64,000 bases of DNA from contig NZ_JH594596.1 of assembly GCF_000243215.1 (NCBI RefSeq), positions 668,199-732,198 of the forward strand, read 5' to 3'. Position numbers and translations under genes: made by a program. Below the pieces are notes generated by a model that saw only the letters and a list, made by a program, of their open reading frames with translations, was not told where the DNA came from and searched no databases. Position 1 is the stretch's first letter; every line of letters starts with the position of its first letter. Origin of the DNA: Odoribacter laneus YIT 12061 (lineage in GTDB: Bacteria > Bacteroidota > Bacteroidia > Bacteroidales > Marinifilaceae). Shown one piece after another: positions 43,062 through 52,200 of the stretch.

Positions 43062-43691
43062 ATGAAAAAGAAAATTCTCATGCTGTGCATGGGCTGCTTC
43101 CTTGCCAGCTTCACAGCACAAGCCCAATGGGTCGTGAGCGATCCGGGCAATCTGGCACAGGGCATCATCAATGCCGCCAAGAACATTGTTCATACGTCTT
43201 CCACGGCGAACAATATGCTCAACAATTTTCAGGAAACCGTGAAAATCTACAAGCAGGGCAAGGAGTATTATGACGGATTGCGCAAGGTCAAGAACCTTGT
43301 CCGGGATGCCCGCAAGGTCCAGCAGACCATCCTGATGGTGGGAGATATCACGGACATCTATGTCACCAGCTTCGAGCGTATGCTCAGCGACCCGTATTTT
43401 ACACCGGAAGAACTGAGTGCCATTGCCCTTGGATACACCAAACTGCTGGAAGAAAGTGCCCATCTGCTGAACGATCTGAAGACGGTGGTCAACGAGAACG
43501 GGCTTTCCATGAACGACAAGGAAAGGATGGACATCATCGACCGTTGCTACAACGACATGCTGCAAAACCGCAGCCTGGTGCAGTATTATACCAACAAGAA
43601 TATCGGGGTGTCCTACCTGCGTGCCAAGAAACGGAACGATCTGGACCGTGTAATGGCTCTCTACGGTTCACCGAACGAACGTTATTGGTAA
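43062..43691 (+). CDS. traI: TraI (DUF4141)
   Basis: A 209-residue secreted protein with a cleavable signal peptide (KKKILMLCMGCFLASFTAQAQ) and a helical mature part (NIVHTSSTANNMLNNFQETVKIYKQGKEYYDGLRKVKNLV). This is DUF4141, TraI of CTnDOT, comparable to VirB5-like minor components. It lies directly before traJ. Confidence 0.92.
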   Translation: MKKKILMLCMGCFLASFTAQAQWVVSDPGNLAQGIINAAKNIVHTSSTANNMLNNFQETVKIYKQGKEYYDGLRKVKNLVRDARKVQQTILMVGDITDIYVTSFERMLSDPYFTPEELSAIALGYTKLLEESAHLLNDLKTVVNENGLSMNDKERMDIIDRCYNDMLQNRSLVQYYTNKNIGVSYLRAKKRNDLDRVMALYGSPNERYW

Positions 43692-43703
43692 TCCTCATTC
43701 CGA

Positions 43704-44714
43704 ATGCTTATGGTATTGTTGGCTGCAAATTTTGACAACCTGCATCAGATTTTACAGAATCTGTATGTGGAAATGATGCCGCTCTGCTCACAGATGACCG
43801 GTGTCGCCCGAGGGCTTGCCGGGCTAGGTGCTCTTTTCTATGTGGCATATCGTGTATGGCAGGCTCTGGCCCGTGCCGAACCCGTGGATGTCTTTCCGCT
43901 TCTTCGTCCGTTCGCTCTGGGACTCTGTATCATGTTCTTTCCGACACTTGTACTGGGTACGCTGAACAGCATCCTGTCACCGGTCGTGAAAGGCACGCAT
44001 ACGATTCTCGAAAGCCAGACCTTTGACATGAACGAGTACCGGGCACAGAAGGACAAGCTGGAGATGGAGGCTATGAAACGGAATCCCGAGACTGCCTATC
44101 TGGTGGACAAGGAGGCTTTTGACAACAAACTGGACGAACTGGGCGCATTGGATGCGATAGAGGCCTGCGGAATGTATGTGGACCGTGCCATGTATAACAT
44201 GAAAAAGTCGGTACAGGATTTTTTCCGGGAACTGCTGGAACTCCTTTTCAATGCTGCGGCACTGGTCATTGATACGCTGAGGACATTCTTCCTGATCGTC
44301 CTTTCGATACTCGGTCCCGTTTCCTTTGCCCTTTCCTGCTGGGACGGGTTTCAGGCATCTCTCAGCCAGTGGTTCGTCCGCTACATCAGCATCTACCTTT
44401 GGCTTCCTGTCAGCGACCTGTTCAGCAGTGTGCTGGCGAGAATCCAGGTGCTGATGCTACAAAGGGACATCGAGCAGCTTTCCGATCCGGATTTCATCCC
44501 TGACAGTTCAAACGCAGTTTACATCACGTTTCTGATAATCGGCATTATCGGGTATTTCACCATCCCGACCGTATCCAACTGGATTGTGCAGGCCGGAGGC
44601 GGTACGGGCAATTATGGAAAGAACGTGAATCAGGCGGCATCCAAGACCGGCTCTGTGGTGGCAGGAAGTGCCGGAGCGGCGGTGGGAAACATTGCCGGAA
44701 GGCTGGTCAAGTGA
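43704..44714 (+). CDS. traJ: TraJ, VirB6-like membrane protein
   Basis: A 336-residue polytopic protein. Hydrophobic segments lie at about 30-55, 65-95, 180-220, 230-250 and 265-300. It includes the family stretch AAALVIDTLRTFFLIVLSILGPVSFALSCWDGFQASLSQWFVRYISIYLWLP. A Gly/Ala/Val-rich C terminus follows. In CTnDOT TraJ is essential for transfer and probably forms the inner-membrane core. Confidence 0.93.
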   Translation: MLMVLLAANFDNLHQILQNLYVEMMPLCSQMTGVARGLAGLGALFYVAYRVWQALARAEPVDVFPLLRPFALGLCIMFFPTLVLGTLNSILSPVVKGTHTILESQTFDMNEYRAQKDKLEMEAMKRNPETAYLVDKEAFDNKLDELGALDAIEACGMYVDRAMYNMKKSVQDFFRELLELLFNAAALVIDTLRTFFLIVLSILGPVSFALSCWDGFQASLSQWFVRYISIYLWLPVSDLFSSVLARIQVLMLQRDIEQLSDPDFIPDSSNAVYITFLIIGIIGYFTIPTVSNWIVQAGGGTGNYGKNVNQAASKTGSVVAGSAGAAVGNIAGRLVK

Positions 44715-44747
44715 GTTTAGGTAATAACAGTATAAAACATTTACAGA

Positions 44748-45371
44748 ATGGAATTCAAATCATTGAAGAATATCGAGACAAGTTTCAAACACCTCCGCCT
44801 GTTCGGAATCATCTATCTGTGTGTCTGTACGCTTCTTGTGGGATTTTCAGTATGGAAGGCTTACAGCTTTGCGGAAGCGCAACGGGAGAAGATCTATGTC
44901 CTGGATGAGGGAAAGTCGTTGATGCTGGCCCTTTCACAAGACTTGGAACAGAACCGCCCGGTGGAGGCAAGGGAACATGTCAGGAGGTTTCATGAACTGT
45001 TCTTTACGCTGTCTCCCGACAAAAGCGCGATTGAGGGTAATATCCAACGGGCGATGTTCCTCTGCGACCGTTCTGCCTATGCCCATTATGTGGATCTGGC
45101 AGAACAGGGATATTACAACCGGATCATTTCGGGAAACATGAGCCAGCGGATTGGGATTGACAGTGTCAGGTGCGATTTCAATACCTATCCGTATGAGGTC
45201 GTGACCTATGCGAAACTCTCCATTATCAGGGAGAAGAGTGTGACCGAACGCAGCCTTGTCACACGTGGCAGGCTGCTGAACTCCATCCGCAGCGACAATA
45301 ATCCGCACGGTTTCATCCTTGAAGCCTTCCGTGTGGTGGAGAACAGGGATATCAGAGTGTATGACCGTTAA
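44748..45371 (+). CDS. traK: TraK, VirB8-like
   Basis: A 207-residue protein with a short cytoplasmic start (MEFKSLKNIETSFKHLRLF), one membrane segment (GIIYLCVCTLLVGFSVWKAY) and a periplasmic domain ending ILEAFRVVENRDIRVYDR. This bitopic plan is that of VirB8-type assembly factors and of CTnDOT TraK. Confidence 0.93.
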   Translation: MEFKSLKNIETSFKHLRLFGIIYLCVCTLLVGFSVWKAYSFAEAQREKIYVLDEGKSLMLALSQDLEQNRPVEAREHVRRFHELFFTLSPDKSAIEGNIQRAMFLCDRSAYAHYVDLAEQGYYNRIISGNMSQRIGIDSVRCDFNTYPYEVVTYAKLSIIREKSVTERSLVTRGRLLNSIRSDNNPHGFILEAFRVVENRDIRVYDR

Positions 45372-45383
45372 AATTTCGAATGT

Positions 45384-45689
45384 ATGAAACAGATGTTTGT
45401 AAGAATCAAGGAAACCGTTGCAGAAAAGCTTCGGGATTTGTGTGCCGGGCTTTCTCCGGAAAAGAGAATGTTGGCAGTCATCGTGCCGGCTGTCCTGTTT
45501 GCTCTCGGAAATTTCTATCTGATTTTCCGTGCCATCTATGACATCGGACGGGAGGATGTACAGCGGGACATCATTGAGATAGCTCCGTTGGACATTCCGG
45601 ATATCGTTCCTGCCGATACAATTCCGGATGAAAAAATGCAGGAAATGGAAGATTTCTTTAACCAATTCAATCAGGAAGAAAATGAGTAA
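45384..45689 (+). CDS. traL: TraL
   Basis: A 101-residue single-span membrane protein: a basic N terminus, a hydrophobic segment at about 29-50 (MLAVIVPAVLFALGNFYLIF) and an acidic C terminus (PDEKMQEMEDFFNQFNQEENE). Size and position match TraL of CTnDOT. It overlaps traM by eight bases. Confidence 0.88.
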   Translation: MKQMFVRIKETVAEKLRDLCAGLSPEKRMLAVIVPAVLFALGNFYLIFRAIYDIGREDVQRDIIEIAPLDIPDIVPADTIPDEKMQEMEDFFNQFNQEENE

Positions 45690-46950
45690 TAATGCAGACA
45701 AATTGAGACAGAGGCTGGAAATCAGGAAATATCTAGTTTTTGCCGGAATGTTCCTTCTCTTCCTTGGTGCGATGTGGTTCATCTTCGCACCGTCTGAAGA
45801 GGACAGACGAAAGGAGGAAAAAAATGCGGGCTTCAATACCGAACTGCCTGACCCGAGGGAAGCCGGCATAGAGGGAGACAAGATCGCTGCCTACGAACAG
45901 GCGGACATGAAGCGCAAACAGGCAGAAAAAATGCGCACGCTGGGAGACTTCTCCGGCATTTCGGACGAGAACTCCGGAACTCGCGTACAGCTGTCACCGG
46001 ATGCGGATGACAAGGAAAGCAGCTTGCATGAAACCGGCCGAAGGGAGGAAGCCCGTTTTTCATCCGTTTCAGCCTACAATGACATCAACAGGACCCTCGG
46101 CAATTTTTACGAGTCACCGCAGGAAGACCCGGAAAAGGAGGCCTTGAAAGCCGAGGTGGAACAGCTGAAGCAGGCGGCTGCCGCACAGAATGCACAGCCG
46201 GGCTATGAGGAACAGGTGGCACTTTTGGAAAAGTCCTACGAGCTCGCGGCCAAGTACATGCCGGGCAATGGCGGCAAAAACAAGGGAAAGCATCCGGATG
46301 ATGGAGAAAGAGGACGGGATGGAAACATGAAAGCCGTTCCCGTCGGGCTGGTCTCCACACCCGTAGTATCATCGTTGCCGCAACCGGTCCGGGATTCCGT
46401 GTCATTAACGGGAAGGACATTGGCGGAAAGATTCCATACCCCGATTGGCCACAGGGATAAAAAAGACGTGAGGAATACCATACGGGCCTGCATCCACGGG
46501 AACCAGACTGTAATCAGCGGTCAGGGTGTGAGGATGAGACTGCAAGAACCGATGCGTGTAGGAAAGCATGTCCTTCCCAAAAACTCCTTGCTCATCGGAG
46601 AAGGGCGCATACAGGGAGAAAGGCTTCACGTCAATATCCTTCAGGTGGAATATGGCGGTACCATCATCCCCGTGAAACTTGCCGTGTATGACAATGACGG
46701 ACAGGAAGGTATCTTCATTCCGGGGTCCATGGAAGCAAACGCTGTCAAGGAGGTTGCCGCCAATCTGGGGCAGAATCTCGGCACGAGCATCTCCATCACC
46801 AACCAGTCGGCAGGCGACCAGCTGCTTTCCGAACTCGGGAAGGGTGCCATACAGGGTGTCTCGCAGTACATCTCCCGGAAGATGCGTGAAGAGAAGGTGC
46901 ATCTCAAATCCGGCTATACCCTGATGCTTTATCAGAATGACAATCAATGA
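45682..46950 (+). CDS. traM: TraM (DUF3714), VirB10-like
   Basis: 422 residues from MSNNADKLRQRLEIRKYLVF. One N-terminal membrane segment (about 18-38) is followed by a long charged, proline-poor linker with coiled-coil potential (EKEALKAEVEQLKQAAAAQ) and a C-terminal beta domain (RACIHGNQTVISGQGVRMRLQEPMRVGKHVLPKNSLLIGEGRI). This layout is VirB10-like. The longer frame from 45628 overlaps traL and is not used. Confidence 0.92.
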   Translation: MSNNADKLRQRLEIRKYLVFAGMFLLFLGAMWFIFAPSEEDRRKEEKNAGFNTELPDPREAGIEGDKIAAYEQADMKRKQAEKMRTLGDFSGISDENSGTRVQLSPDADDKESSLHETGRREEARFSSVSAYNDINRTLGNFYESPQEDPEKEALKAEVEQLKQAAAAQNAQPGYEEQVALLEKSYELAAKYMPGNGGKNKGKHPDDGERGRDGNMKAVPVGLVSTPVVSSLPQPVRDSVSLTGRTLAERFHTPIGHRDKKDVRNTIRACIHGNQTVISGQGVRMRLQEPMRVGKHVLPKNSLLIGEGRIQGERLHVNILQVEYGGTIIPVKLAVYDNDGQEGIFIPGSMEANAVKEVAANLGQNLGTSISITNQSAGDQLLSELGKGAIQGVSQYISRKMREEKVHLKSGYTLMLYQNDNQ

Positions 46951-46973
46951 CAACCCATTAAAATTCAATCAAC

Positions 46974-47957
46974 ATGAAAAAGTTATTTGTAATGCTTGCC
47001 CTTGCAGGGGGCACCATGGGCGCATTTGCCCAGACTGAAACCGATAGTGCAGCGGTGGTAAACAAAGGAATAACACCGGTCAAGGAAGTGTATCCCCAAA
47101 AAGAGGAAGACGGGGACCTCTATCACGGGCTGACCCGAAAACTGACTTTCGACCGGATGATACCGCCGTACGGTCTGGAAGTGACTTACGACAAGACTAC
47201 GCACATCATCTTCCCGTCTTCGGTGCGTTATGTGGACCTCGGATCGCCGAACCTCATTGCAGGCAAGGCGGACGGCGCGGAAAATGTCATCCGTGTAAAG
47301 GCTACCGTAAAGAATTTCCGTGAGGAGACCAACATGTCCGTGATAACCGAAAGCGGAAGTTTCTATACATTCAATGTAAAGTATGCGGAAGAACCGTTGT
47401 TGCTGAACATCGAGATGAAGGATTTCATCCATGACGGCAGCGAAGTGAACCGTCCCAACAACGCCCTTGACATTTACCTGAAGGAACTCGGCAGCGAGTC
47501 TCCGAAACTGGTATATCTCATTTCGAAGTCCGTCCATAAGGACAACAAAAGGCACATCAAGCATATCGGGAGCAAGGCGTTCGGCATCCAGTATCTGCTG
47601 CGCGGTCTTTACACCCATAACGGGCTGCTGTACTTTCATACACAAATCAGGAACCGGTCCAACGTACCTTATGAAGTGGATTTCGTGACATTCAAGATTG
47701 TGGACAAGAAGGTGATGAAACGTACCGCCATCCAGGAGCAGGTGATATTTCCTTTGCGTGCTTACGACTATGTAACAACTGTCGCAGGGAAAAAGGAAGG
47801 GCGCACCGTTTTCGTCCTGGACAAATTCACCATTCCCTCGGACAAGGTGCTGGTGGTGGAAATGCACGAGAAAAGCGGTGGAAGGAACCAGACCTTCACC
47901 GTGGAAAGTGAAGATATCGTGAGAGCCAGAGTTATCAACGAACTTAAAGTGAAGTAG
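46974..47957 (+). CDS. traN: TraN (DUF4138), VirB9-like
   Basis: A 327-residue exported protein with a signal peptide (KKLFVMLALAGGTMGAFAQ). The mature part is beta-rich (LEVTYDKTTHIIFPSSVRYVDLG...VIRVKATVKNF) with the DUF4138 pattern. It is probably a periplasmic or outer-membrane core component. Stop and the traO start are two bases apart. Confidence 0.93.
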   Translation: MKKLFVMLALAGGTMGAFAQTETDSAAVVNKGITPVKEVYPQKEEDGDLYHGLTRKLTFDRMIPPYGLEVTYDKTTHIIFPSSVRYVDLGSPNLIAGKADGAENVIRVKATVKNFREETNMSVITESGSFYTFNVKYAEEPLLLNIEMKDFIHDGSEVNRPNNALDIYLKELGSESPKLVYLISKSVHKDNKRHIKHIGSKAFGIQYLLRGLYTHNGLLYFHTQIRNRSNVPYEVDFVTFKIVDKKVMKRTAIQEQVIFPLRAYDYVTTVAGKKEGRTVFVLDKFTIPSDKVLVVEMHEKSGGRNQTFTVESEDIVRARVINELKVK

Positions 47958-47959
47958 TC

Positions 47960-48532
47960 ATGAAGAAGTATCTGTTCCTATTCGTTACAGCCGTGTCGCT
48001 TGCCCTGTTCCCGGGGCGGGCACATGCCCAGCGGTACCTGCCCGGGATGAAGGGCGTGGAACTGCGCGGAGGATTTGCGAACGGCTCGAAATTCCCCTTG
48101 AATCATTATGCCGGATTTGCCGTTTCAGGATATACCAAAAGAGCCGACCGTTGGGTCATAGGTGCCGAGTATCTGATGAAGAATTACGGGTACCGGAACG
48201 TGAATGTGCCCTGCGCACAGTTCACGGCAGAAGGCGGCTATTACCTGAAATTCCTGTCGGACCCGACCAGGACGGTCTTTCTCTCCATTGGCGGTTCCGC
48301 ACTGGCCGGCTATGAAACCGTAAATTGGGGAGACAGGATGCTGTTTGACGGTTCAACGCTGCTCGCCAAGGATGCGTTTGTCTATGGCGGTGCGATAACC
48401 CTGGAGCTTGAGACTTACCTGACAGACCGCATTGTCCTGCTTGCCAATATCCGGGAACGTGCCTTGTGGGGAAGTTCCCTGGAACTGTTTACAACCCAAT
48501 TCGGATTGGGAATCAAATTCATTATCCATTAA
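47960..48532 (+). CDS. traO: TraO (PF10626)
   Basis: A 190-residue exported protein: signal peptide (KKYLFLFVTAVSLALFPGRAHAQ), then a beta-strand-rich domain (ELRGGFANGSKFPLNHYAGFAVSGYTKRADRWVIGAEY) resembling small outer-membrane barrels. It matches the conjugative transposon TraO family. Confidence 0.9.
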   Translation: MKKYLFLFVTAVSLALFPGRAHAQRYLPGMKGVELRGGFANGSKFPLNHYAGFAVSGYTKRADRWVIGAEYLMKNYGYRNVNVPCAQFTAEGGYYLKFLSDPTRTVFLSIGGSALAGYETVNWGDRMLFDGSTLLAKDAFVYGGAITLELETYLTDRIVLLANIRERALWGSSLELFTTQFGLGIKFIIH

Positions 48533-48545
48533 AACTGTACCATCT

Positions 48546-49412
48546 ATGACTATAGAAGAGATAAAAGCTATCCCTATCGCCGCTTTTCTGGCAAGGATGG
48601 GATATGAACCGGCAAGAAGACGGGGTGACGAATACTGGTATCTGGCCCCGTACCGGGAGGAACGCACCGCCTCGTTCCAGGTGAATGTACGAAAGGAAAT
48701 CTGGCATGATTTCGGCACCGGGCAGGGAGGTGACATATTCAACCTTGCCGGGGAGTTTATCGGCAGCGGGGATTTCAAGGCGCAGGCCAGGTTCATCACA
48801 GAGACATGGGGCGGTCTCGCTCCCGAGCACAAGACCGTTTCCTGCACTGATGGGAGTGACAGGGAGAATCTCCTCAAGAAGGAGAGTTTCACGAATGTAC
48901 GCTTCGGGCCTCTATACAACAGAGTCCTGCTCCGATATCTGGCAGAACGCGGCATTAGCAGCGATGTGGCTGTACCGAACTGTCGGGAAGTCAGATATAC
49001 CTTGCACGGGAAACGGTATTTCGCCATCGGATTCAGGAATGTCAGCGACGGATACGAGTTGCGCAACCGTTTTTTCAAGGCCAGCCTGTCACCTAAGGAC
49101 ATTTCACTGATGGATAACGGTTCGGACACATGCAACCTCTTCGAGGGGTTTATCGACTGCCTTTCGTGGCTGGAACTCGGTCTGGGATATGGAGACGACT
49201 ATCTTGTGTTGAACTCAGTGTCATTGCTGGAACGCTCGTTCCCTATTCTTGACAGGTACGAGAGGATCAACTGTTATCTGGACCGGGATGAAGCCGGACG
49301 GCGCACGCTGGAGGCACTCCGTAAACGCTATGCGGACAAACTGGTGGATTGTTCCTCTTTGTACAAAGGCTACAAGGACCTGAACGAATACCTGCAACAT
49401 AAGTTCCTGTAA
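48546..49412 (+). CDS. traP: TraP, Toprim-containing primase-like protein
   Basis: A 288-residue protein. The N terminus (FLARMGYEPARRRGDEYWYLAPYREERTASFQV) resembles the DnaG CHC2 domain but lacks its zinc cysteines. The Toprim part shows NLFEGFIDCLSWLEL and NCYLDRDEAGRRTLEAL, giving the Glu and DxD acidic residues. It may prime replication of the incoming strand. The ATG at 48546 is chosen over a longer frame that overlaps traO. Confidence 0.9.
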   Translation: MTIEEIKAIPIAAFLARMGYEPARRRGDEYWYLAPYREERTASFQVNVRKEIWHDFGTGQGGDIFNLAGEFIGSGDFKAQARFITETWGGLAPEHKTVSCTDGSDRENLLKKESFTNVRFGPLYNRVLLRYLAERGISSDVAVPNCREVRYTLHGKRYFAIGFRNVSDGYELRNRFFKASLSPKDISLMDNGSDTCNLFEGFIDCLSWLELGLGYGDDYLVLNSVSLLERSFPILDRYERINCYLDRDEAGRRTLEALRKRYADKLVDCSSLYKGYKDLNEYLQHKFL

Positions 49413-49451
49413 GTATCGAATAAAGTATAACGTATTAAAATCTGATAGAAT

Positions 49452-50003
49452 ATGAATGCAATGAATAAAAAAAGAGGATTGGCCGGAATGGTGGCAGTCC
49501 TGTTCCTGGGTCTGGCGGTTTTGCTGTTGCCCGCCTGTTCTGATGAAATGGAAGTACAGCAGTCTTATCCGTTCAAGGTGGAGACCCTGCCGGTTCCCAC
49601 AAGTATTGTGAAAGGCGAGACGGTGGAAATACGCTGTGAACTCAAACGTGAAGGACATTTTTCCGATGCACGCTACACCATCCGCTATTTCCAGCCGGAC
49701 GGCAAGGGCACGCTCCGCATGGATGACGGGATGGTGCTGTTGCCCAATGACCGCTATCCCCTTGACAGGGAAGTGTTCAGGTTATACTACACTTCTGAAT
49801 GCGAGGATCAGCAGACAATCGACATCTATTTCGAGGACAACAGCGAGCCGGCACAGTTTTGCAGGCTGACCTTTGACTTCAACAACGAGACAGAGAAAAA
49901 GGATACCATCATACCTATAGGTCCTATAATACCTATAGAGCCAATAGGTCCTATAATACCTATTGGAGGTAAGCAACTGCCTGTCACAATAATCAGACAC
50001 TAA
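49452..50003 (+). CDS. traQ: TraQ (DUF3872) lipoprotein with an unusual C-terminal repeat tail
   Basis: A 183-residue protein with a lipoprotein signal (VLFLGLAVLLLPAC, Cys near residue 29) and an immunoglobulin-like beta domain (KVETLPVPTSIVKGETVEIRCELKREGHF). After the family domain (LTFDFNN) the tail reads IIPIGPIIPIEPIGPIIPIGG, encoded by repeated ATAGGTCCTATAATACCTAT units at about 49914-49970. The tail is not a usual part of the family as I know it. Confidence 0.88.
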   Translation: MNAMNKKRGLAGMVAVLFLGLAVLLLPACSDEMEVQQSYPFKVETLPVPTSIVKGETVEIRCELKREGHFSDARYTIRYFQPDGKGTLRMDDGMVLLPNDRYPLDREVFRLYYTSECEDQQTIDIYFEDNSEPAQFCRLTFDFNNETEKKDTIIPIGPIIPIEPIGPIIPIGGKQLPVTIIRH

Positions 50004-50016
50004 GCCGATTCTGCCT

Positions 50017-50529
50017 ATGAGGTTAAAATCAATATGGTTTACAGTGCTTTGCGCCACTTTCTTTTTTCCGGGTATGCCGTCAAGGGCAGGGAATCCGGTA
50101 AAGGAAAGTCCGGACAGGTTCACTCTTGCGGTCGAGTGTGTCAAGCGATTCGAGGGCTGGCATGGAGAAAAAAAGCATTGGCCTTATGTCGGGTGGGGGC
50201 ACAAGGTTCTTCCCGGAGAGAGGTTTACCAACAGCATTTCCAAAGCGCAGGGAGACTCCATTCTGAGGGAAGACCTCCGTAAGCTGTGCCGCATGTTCAG
50301 TTATCTGGGGCGTGATTCTTTATTGGCAGCAGTCCTTTCATATAATGTCGGACCCTACAGATTAAAAGGCTATGGGAAAAGACCGAAAAGCCGTCTGTTA
50401 AAGAAGCTGGAGTCGGGAGACCGTAATATTTACAAGGAATATGTCTCTTTCAGGTGCTATAAAGGGAAAGTGGTTCCGAGCATCGAACGGAGAAGGAAGG
50501 TGGAATTCATGCTGCTTTTTGAAGAGTAA
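50017..50529 (+). CDS. Secreted lysozyme-type muramidase of the transfer apparatus
   Basis: A 170-residue exported protein: signal peptide (RLKSIWFTVLCATFFFPGMPSRA), then VKRFEGWHGEKKHWPYVGWGHKV, a phage-lysozyme (GH24-like) active-site pattern with Glu in RFEGW, and LAAVLSYNVGPYRLKGYG in the C-terminal lobe. Conjugative systems use such enzymes to open peptidoglycan for the channel. It is the last gene of the tra operon. Confidence 0.9.
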   Translation: MRLKSIWFTVLCATFFFPGMPSRAGNPVKESPDRFTLAVECVKRFEGWHGEKKHWPYVGWGHKVLPGERFTNSISKAQGDSILREDLRKLCRMFSYLGRDSLLAAVLSYNVGPYRLKGYGKRPKSRLLKKLESGDRNIYKEYVSFRCYKGKVVPSIERRRKVEFMLLFEE

Positions 50530-50535
50530 GTGAAA

Positions 50536-50586
50536 AAGGGAGAATCTTTCAGTTGTTATCACTGTCAGGTTCTCCCTTATTTTTTG
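50536..50586 (+). terminator. Terminator of the tra operon
   Basis: AAGGGAGAATCT and AGGTTCTCCCTT form a stem with a roughly 20-base loop, followed by ATTTTTTGGTTTTG. It follows the lysozyme stop by seven bases. Confidence 0.8.
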
Positions 50587-50617
50587 GTTTTGTACGATTA
50601 TTTAATAAGTTAGCATG

Positions 50618-51544
50618 TCAGTTTATCGGAATGGCATCCTGCACTTCCACCTCTTCAGAGAGACGGGAAAGCAGCAGTTCCGCCATGGCTCCATTCTGCG
50701 GAATGAGAGCCGGAAAGTCTGTTTTCCCGGGCTTATATATTTCAGTGGCCACGTTGTACAAATCCCATGCAGTAATTTGTCCCTTGCTCATGGCCAGTTT
50801 CAGCACCTCTTCCGTGAAGATGGAAATCTGGCTCTGGTTCAGCGGGTAGGTTTCCACAGTGGATGACAGGTTTCTGTCCGAACTGTCATGGGAAACGCGC
50901 AAGGCTGTCAGCAGGCCGATGTACAGGTAGATTTCTTCCATCGGGACGATCCGGCGTTTCAACCGCTGAATCCTTGCAATGTCCTCGTTCATGTTCACTT
51001 CGAAATTGGCCAGCCAGCCGTCCACGGTTTCGAAGAATTCATCGGTTGTCACCTTCTTTTTCCCGTAATTGCAGATGCTCCGCTGCGGCGAGAGGATGCA
51101 CTGGTTATGGCATATCTTCACGCAGGGACCTATGGCTGCCTGTATGCCGTCCTGGTGGTAGGCGACGGCCAGTGTGCTTGTCAGCTCGTCCGTCTCCCAA
51201 TCCTTGATCCGGATAGTAGCAAAAATACGGCGCAGGATATGGGCTTCCACGGCTTTTTCACCATGTGTCTGTTCTACCTGCGGGAGGATGCTCACTCCCG
51301 GCTGTGTCTTGTTTCTGTTCTGGGCAGCAAAGATTTCTTCCACCTCATAATCGAGATTGTATTTCTCACAGATGTCCATCATGCGGCGTATGACCTGGTA
51401 ATGGTAGATGCCCTGCACCGGATTGTTGTAGATGTCATTTTCTTTATAGGTGCGTTGGAGTGTCTCGAAGTTCATTACTTCAATTCCGTTTTTCTGGAAG
51501 TCAAACTGCTGTTGTCTTTCCATTACTGCCAATGTCGTTTCCAT
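50618..51544 (-). CDS. Hypothetical ICE protein, 308 aa
   Basis: A soluble protein with helical and mixed segments: ERQQQFDFQKNGIEVMNFETLQRTYKENDIY at the start, then VEAHILRRIFATIRIKDWETDELTSTLAVAYHQDGIQAAIGPCVKICHNQC. The cysteines near 154-166 could bind metal. Bacteroidales ICEs often carry a homologue at this place; the family function is not known to me. It is the second gene of the minus-strand unit behind hairpin copy 4. Confidence 0.75.
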   Translation of the reverse strand: METTLAVMERQQQFDFQKNGIEVMNFETLQRTYKENDIYNNPVQGIYHYQVIRRMMDICEKYNLDYEVEEIFAAQNRNKTQPGVSILPQVEQTHGEKAVEAHILRRIFATIRIKDWETDELTSTLAVAYHQDGIQAAIGPCVKICHNQCILSPQRSICNYGKKKVTTDEFFETVDGWLANFEVNMNEDIARIQRLKRRIVPMEEIYLYIGLLTALRVSHDSSDRNLSSTVETYPLNQSQISIFTEEVLKLAMSKGQITAWDLYNVATEIYKPGKTDFPALIPQNGAMAELLLSRLSEEVEVQDAIPIN

Positions 51545-51588
51545 ATTGAATTGAATTTTATAAAGTTAATATTGTCGTTTGCCTCTCA

Positions 51589-51879
51589 TCAGGTGTGTAT
51601 CTGCCATCCATGGAACGGCTGTAGTGTCACGGCGAAAGAACGGTCCGGTATTCCGTGATAGAGCAGGCCGCCCACGATGCCTGTCCTTCCGTCGGGATAG
51701 CGTTGGGTGAAGCCGAACGAGTACGGGGCATGGTCATAGTAGAGTGAGATTTCGCTGGGATAGTCAGGATTTTCCTCCCAGCTCTTCAACCGTTCCAGGC
51801 ATTTCTGGAGTGAGGTGTCACCGATGGATTCGGCATAACGCGTTACATTCTCGAAATGTTCTTGATTCAGGATTTTCAT
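51589..51879 (-). CDS. DUF4120 family protein
   Basis: A 96-residue protein (MKILNQEHFENVTRYAESIGDTSLQKCLERLKSWE...SLYYDHAPYSFGFTQRYPDG) matching DUF4120, a small conserved protein of Bacteroidales ICEs without known function. It is the first gene after hairpin copy 4; its ATG is 47 bases left of the element. Confidence 0.8.
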   Translation of the reverse strand: MKILNQEHFENVTRYAESIGDTSLQKCLERLKSWEENPDYPSEISLYYDHAPYSFGFTQRYPDGRTGIVGGLLYHGIPDRSFAVTLQPFHGWQIHT

Positions 51880-51925
51880 GATTCATTGTATTTATCTGTT
51901 AAACACGTCCGGCTCCGGGAGCCGG

Positions 51926-52100
51926 TATTTTTATTTCTCACCTGCCTGACTGTCCCGTGGCAGTACCCACAAGGTTTGGCGAAAGAAAATACCGCAGCCG
52001 TCAGGCGAGGATGATTTTCTTTCAGTCAACCCCGCAGGGGCCTGACCTTGGTCGGGTACACCGGACACGGGACTACCTTTGCAGGGTGGGAAATAAAATG
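51926..52100 (+). repeat. Structured hairpin element, copy 4 (candidate single-strand promoter)
   Basis: TTTTTATTTC pairs with GAAATAAAA, CACC/TGC with GCA/GGGTG, GTCCCGTG with CACGGGAC, GTACCC with GGGTAC, AAGGT with ACCTT. TACCTTTG (52074-52081) lies in an internal loop opposite CTGACT; a CTTG lies 23 bases upstream in the arm. The core reads GCGAAAGAAAATACCGCAGCC...GGCGAGGATGATTTTCTTTC, where the paired bases flanking AAAAT/ATTTT differ from other copies but still match each other. Confidence 0.78.
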
Positions 52101-52172
52101 CACGGTAGTGTGCTTTGCATGGGCTGTGGCGAATCTCTTCCTGATTTGTTCGCCATTGCCGGACAAAAGATG

Positions 52173-52180
52173 TATTTTTG
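52173..52180 (+). promoter_or_regulatory. -7 element before the 52201 gene
   Basis: TATTTTTG matches TAnnTTTG and lies 20 bases before the ATG at 52201. A TTTG at 52145 is 24 bases upstream, slightly far for the consensus. Confidence 0.55.
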
Positions 52181-52200
52181 CAATTTCTAATTTCAGAATC

